This document shows positions 7,337-8,166 of a DNA stretch of 8,166 nucleotides, in pieces. This stretch comes from Betaproteobacteria bacterium. GTDB taxonomy: Bacteria; Pseudomonadota; Gammaproteobacteria; Burkholderiales; Burkholderiaceae_D. Positions within the stretch are counted from its first letter, which is position 1. Every line of letters begins with the position of its first letter. The position numbers were made by a program, and so were the translations under genes. Under the pieces are notes generated by a model, which saw only the letters and a list, made by a program, of their open reading frames with translations, was not told where the DNA came from and searched no databases. Location: assembly GCA_015655165.1 (NCBI GenBank), contig JAATFN010000209.1, forward strand, positions 1-8,166, written 5' to 3'.

Positions 7337-7561
7337 ATGACTACATTAACTGCACACCACAACGACAAAAGCATTTTCGATAAAGTAAGTAACCTGTTTT
7401 CAACAGTTGTAGAGAGTTTTTTAATTGCACGCGCTGCGCGCAATAGCTATTTGGAAAGCAAAAAGAGCGACGTAGTCCGCTTGTATCGTGTTGCTGAATC
7501 ATACGATAACATTCAACCAAATTTAGCAGCAGAATTACGTTCAATCGCAGCACGCGGTTAA
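7337..7561 (+). CDS. Small uncharacterised protein, 74 aa
   Basis: I do not recognise a named family. The gene is well formed: AAAGGA at 7324-7329 lies 7 nt before ATG 7337, and the frame ends at TAA followed later by a strong terminator, so it looks like a monocistronic unit. The protein has no signal peptide and no convincing membrane span. A short polar N terminus is followed by an amphipathic helical stretch (about residues 13-36, FDKVSNLF to LIARAARNSY), a basic/acidic turn (SKKSDVVRLYR) and a second helical part ending LAAELRSIAARG. It is divergent from lysR. Size and composition recall small conserved proteobacterial proteins such as DUF1127-type ones, but the DUF1127 motif is not visible. 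It could be a stress- or growth-phase-associated small protein, but no function can be assigned. Confidence 0.8.
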   Translation: MTTLTAHHNDKSIFDKVSNLFSTVVESFLIARAARNSYLESKKSDVVRLYRVAESYDNIQPNLAAELRSIAARG

Positions 7562-7649
7562 TCGTGGTTGGGCAGTTAGTACAGATTTAGTAATGTCGTA
7601 TTTAAAACTAGTCATTTTAATACGCTGTATATAGTTCCTCATCCACGGT
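7561..7649 (+). ncRNA. Possible structured 3' UTR or small RNA
   Basis: The stretch after the 74-aa gene can fold. A 7-pair helix joins 7561-7567 with 7643-7649 (AUCGUGG against CCACGGU, one G-U). Inside it, CGTATT 7597-7602 and AAAA 7604-7607 pair with TTTT 7615-7618 and AATACG 7619-7624, a 10-pair hairpin with one bulged T and a 7-nt loop. A terminator follows 16 nt later. Whether this is a stand-alone RNA, an mRNA tail or chance cannot be told. I see no strong promoter of its own. Confidence 0.3.
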
Positions 7650-7664
7650 ATTAACGTTGGAATT

Positions 7665-7700
7665 ATCCCTGTAAAGCACCATGCTTTGCGGGGATTTTTT
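7665..7700 (+). terminator. Strong intrinsic terminator after the 74-aa gene
   Basis: A 14-pair stem (7665-7678 with 7682-7695, two G-U pairs) with a three-base loop CCA includes GTAAAGCA against TGCTTTGC and a CCC/GGG base. It is followed directly by a run of six T at 7695-7700. This is a textbook Rho-independent terminator on the + strand. Confidence 0.92.
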
Positions 7701-7826
7701 ATGGGGGATTGCATTCCAGTTCCTCTGAAACTACTGATGAGAGCACATCGCGGGGCGCGGGTAAGGATCGGCCGATATTGGGTATTCACAATATAGATAA
7801 CTGGAATAACCTAATAAGGAAAAGTA
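7701..7826. other. Intergenic region with palindromes upstream of a 21-codon ORF
   Basis: There is no supported gene here. It contains a GC-rich patch (about 7748-7762), a perfect ten-base palindrome ATCGGCCGAT at 7767-7776, and an inverted repeat ATATTG 7775-7780 / CAATAT 7789-7794. The sequence TATTCACAATA at 7783-7793 also occurs upstream of lysR (7222-7232). These may mark a promoter/operator for the short ORF and the amidotransferase gene. I cannot place convincing -35/-10 boxes. Confidence 0.35.
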
Positions 7827-7892
7827 ATGTCAGGGATTATCAATATGCTGCAATGCATCATGGTTGTCGCAGCAGGCATCGGCTTTGCATAA
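7827..7892 (+). CDS. Putative 21-aa hydrophobic small protein or leader peptide
   Basis: ATG 7827 is preceded by AAGGA at 7816-7820 with an ideal 6-nt spacing, and the frame ends at TAA 7890-7892. The predicted peptide is MSGIINMLQCIMVV followed by AAGIGFA. It is almost wholly uncharged and hydrophobic, long enough for one short membrane helix. It lies 89 nt upstream of the amidotransferase gene on the same strand, so it could be a small membrane protein or an upstream leader ORF. The good ribosome-binding site is the main support. An ORF this short can arise by chance, so confidence is moderate to low. Confidence 0.4.
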   Translation: MSGIINMLQCIMVVAAGIGFA

Positions 7893-7981
7893 ATAAACTG
7901 ATAAAAAAACGCTGAAAAGCAGGCCTACGTGATAACGTAACGATTTCGCATTGTTTGAACTCTGGAAGGATTGCAGTTGTT
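7893..7981 (+). promoter_or_regulatory. Leader of the amidotransferase gene with inverted repeat
   Basis: This gap holds the inverted repeat TACGT 7926-7930 / ACGTA 7935-7939 with loop GATA, and a ribosome-binding site GGAAGGA at 7964-7970. The latter is 11 nt before ATG 7982, slightly farther than usual. The repeat could be an operator, but it is short. Confidence 0.35.
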
Positions 7982-8166
7982 ATGTGTCAGTTATTGGGGA
8001 TGAATTGCAATACACCTACCGATATAGTTTTCAGTTTTACCGGGTTTGCGACGCGGGGAGGCTTGACCGATCACCATAGTGATGGTTGGGGGATTGCTTT
8101 TTTTGAAGGCACGGGTGTCCGCTATTTTGTGGACTATCAGGCGGCGGTTGCCTCTCCTGTTGCTGA
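7982..8166 (+). CDS. yafJ: YafJ-family class-II glutamine amidotransferase (5' part)
   Basis: The first 61 codons are visible and the gene runs off the right edge. The N terminus MCQLLGMNCNTPTDIVFSF places a cysteine at position 2. In class-II (Ntn-type) glutamine amidotransferases this becomes the N-terminal nucleophile after methionine removal, which fixes ATG 7982 as the start. DHHSDGWGIAFF at 30-41 is the conserved DGWG segment of the YafJ group. These enzymes release ammonia from glutamine, and the acceptor in YafJ proteins is not established. The full protein is usually about 250-280 aa. The very close agreement with betaproteobacterial YafJ sequences as remembered is the best taxonomic hint in the window. 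There is no evident link to the monooxygenase cluster. Confidence 0.92.
   Translation, partial: MCQLLGMNCNTPTDIVFSFTGFATRGGLTDHHSDGWGIAFFEGTGVRYFVDYQAAVASPVA

Noticed and set aside
7720..7765. Hammerhead-ribozyme-like core words GAAAC and CTGATGAG
   Set aside because: Only a few bases separate the two words, leaving no room for the stems and cleavage site that must lie between them in the required order.
7701..7796. 31-codon frame starting at ATG 7701
   Set aside because: It begins in the terminator's T-rich tail with no ribosome-binding site, and the sequence looks like random translation.
7562..7826. Possible tRNA or known riboswitch in the intergenic region
   Set aside because: No cloverleaf, T-loop (GTTCGA-type) or recognised riboswitch box could be found by eye.
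8070..8083. Palindrome ATCAC cata GTGAT
   Set aside because: It lies in the conserved DHHSDG coding segment of the amidotransferase and is explained by the codons.

Overview
The window looks like a chromosomal piece of a Gram-negative betaproteobacterium, probably in the Burkholderiales (an Oxalobacteraceae- or Burkholderiaceae-like organism with modest GC). The basis is the start of the YafJ-type amidotransferase at the right edge, the Pot-type ABC importer, the LysR regulator and the paired flavin monooxygenases. This placement rests on protein resemblance from memory, not on a search.

Positions 1-6156 hold one co-directional five-gene cluster on the + strand, which probably forms an operon. 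It starts with the 3' part of an SsuD-like luciferase-family (LLM) flavin monooxygenase (1-762, cut by the left edge). A full-length LLM monooxygenase of the NtaA/SnaA/DszA type follows (793-2118). Next come an ABC permease with both PotB-like and PotC-like halves in one polypeptide (2140-3915), a PotA-like ATPase (3917-5014) and a PotD/PotF-like periplasmic binding protein with a twin-arginine-type signal (5080-6156). Junctions are 30, 21, 1 and 65 nt, and a strong intrinsic terminator closes the cluster at about 6193-6246. The simplest reading is import of a small organic solute followed by FMNH2-dependent oxidative cleavage, for example of a C-S or C-N bond. The substrate cannot be named from sequence. 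No flavin reductase lies in the window.

Positions 6256-7206 (- strand) encode a LysR-family regulator convergent with the cluster. It is a candidate regulator, but its position does not prove this. Positions 7207-7336 form a divergent promoter region between lysR and a 74-aa conserved-looking small gene (7337-7561). That gene is followed by a potentially structured 3' region and a very good intrinsic terminator (7665-7700).

Positions 7701-7981 contain short palindromes and a well-placed 21-codon hydrophobic ORF (7827-7892). The window ends inside a class-II glutamine amidotransferase of the YafJ family (7982 to the right edge). I see no tRNA, rRNA, insertion sequence, CRISPR array or frameshifted gene.
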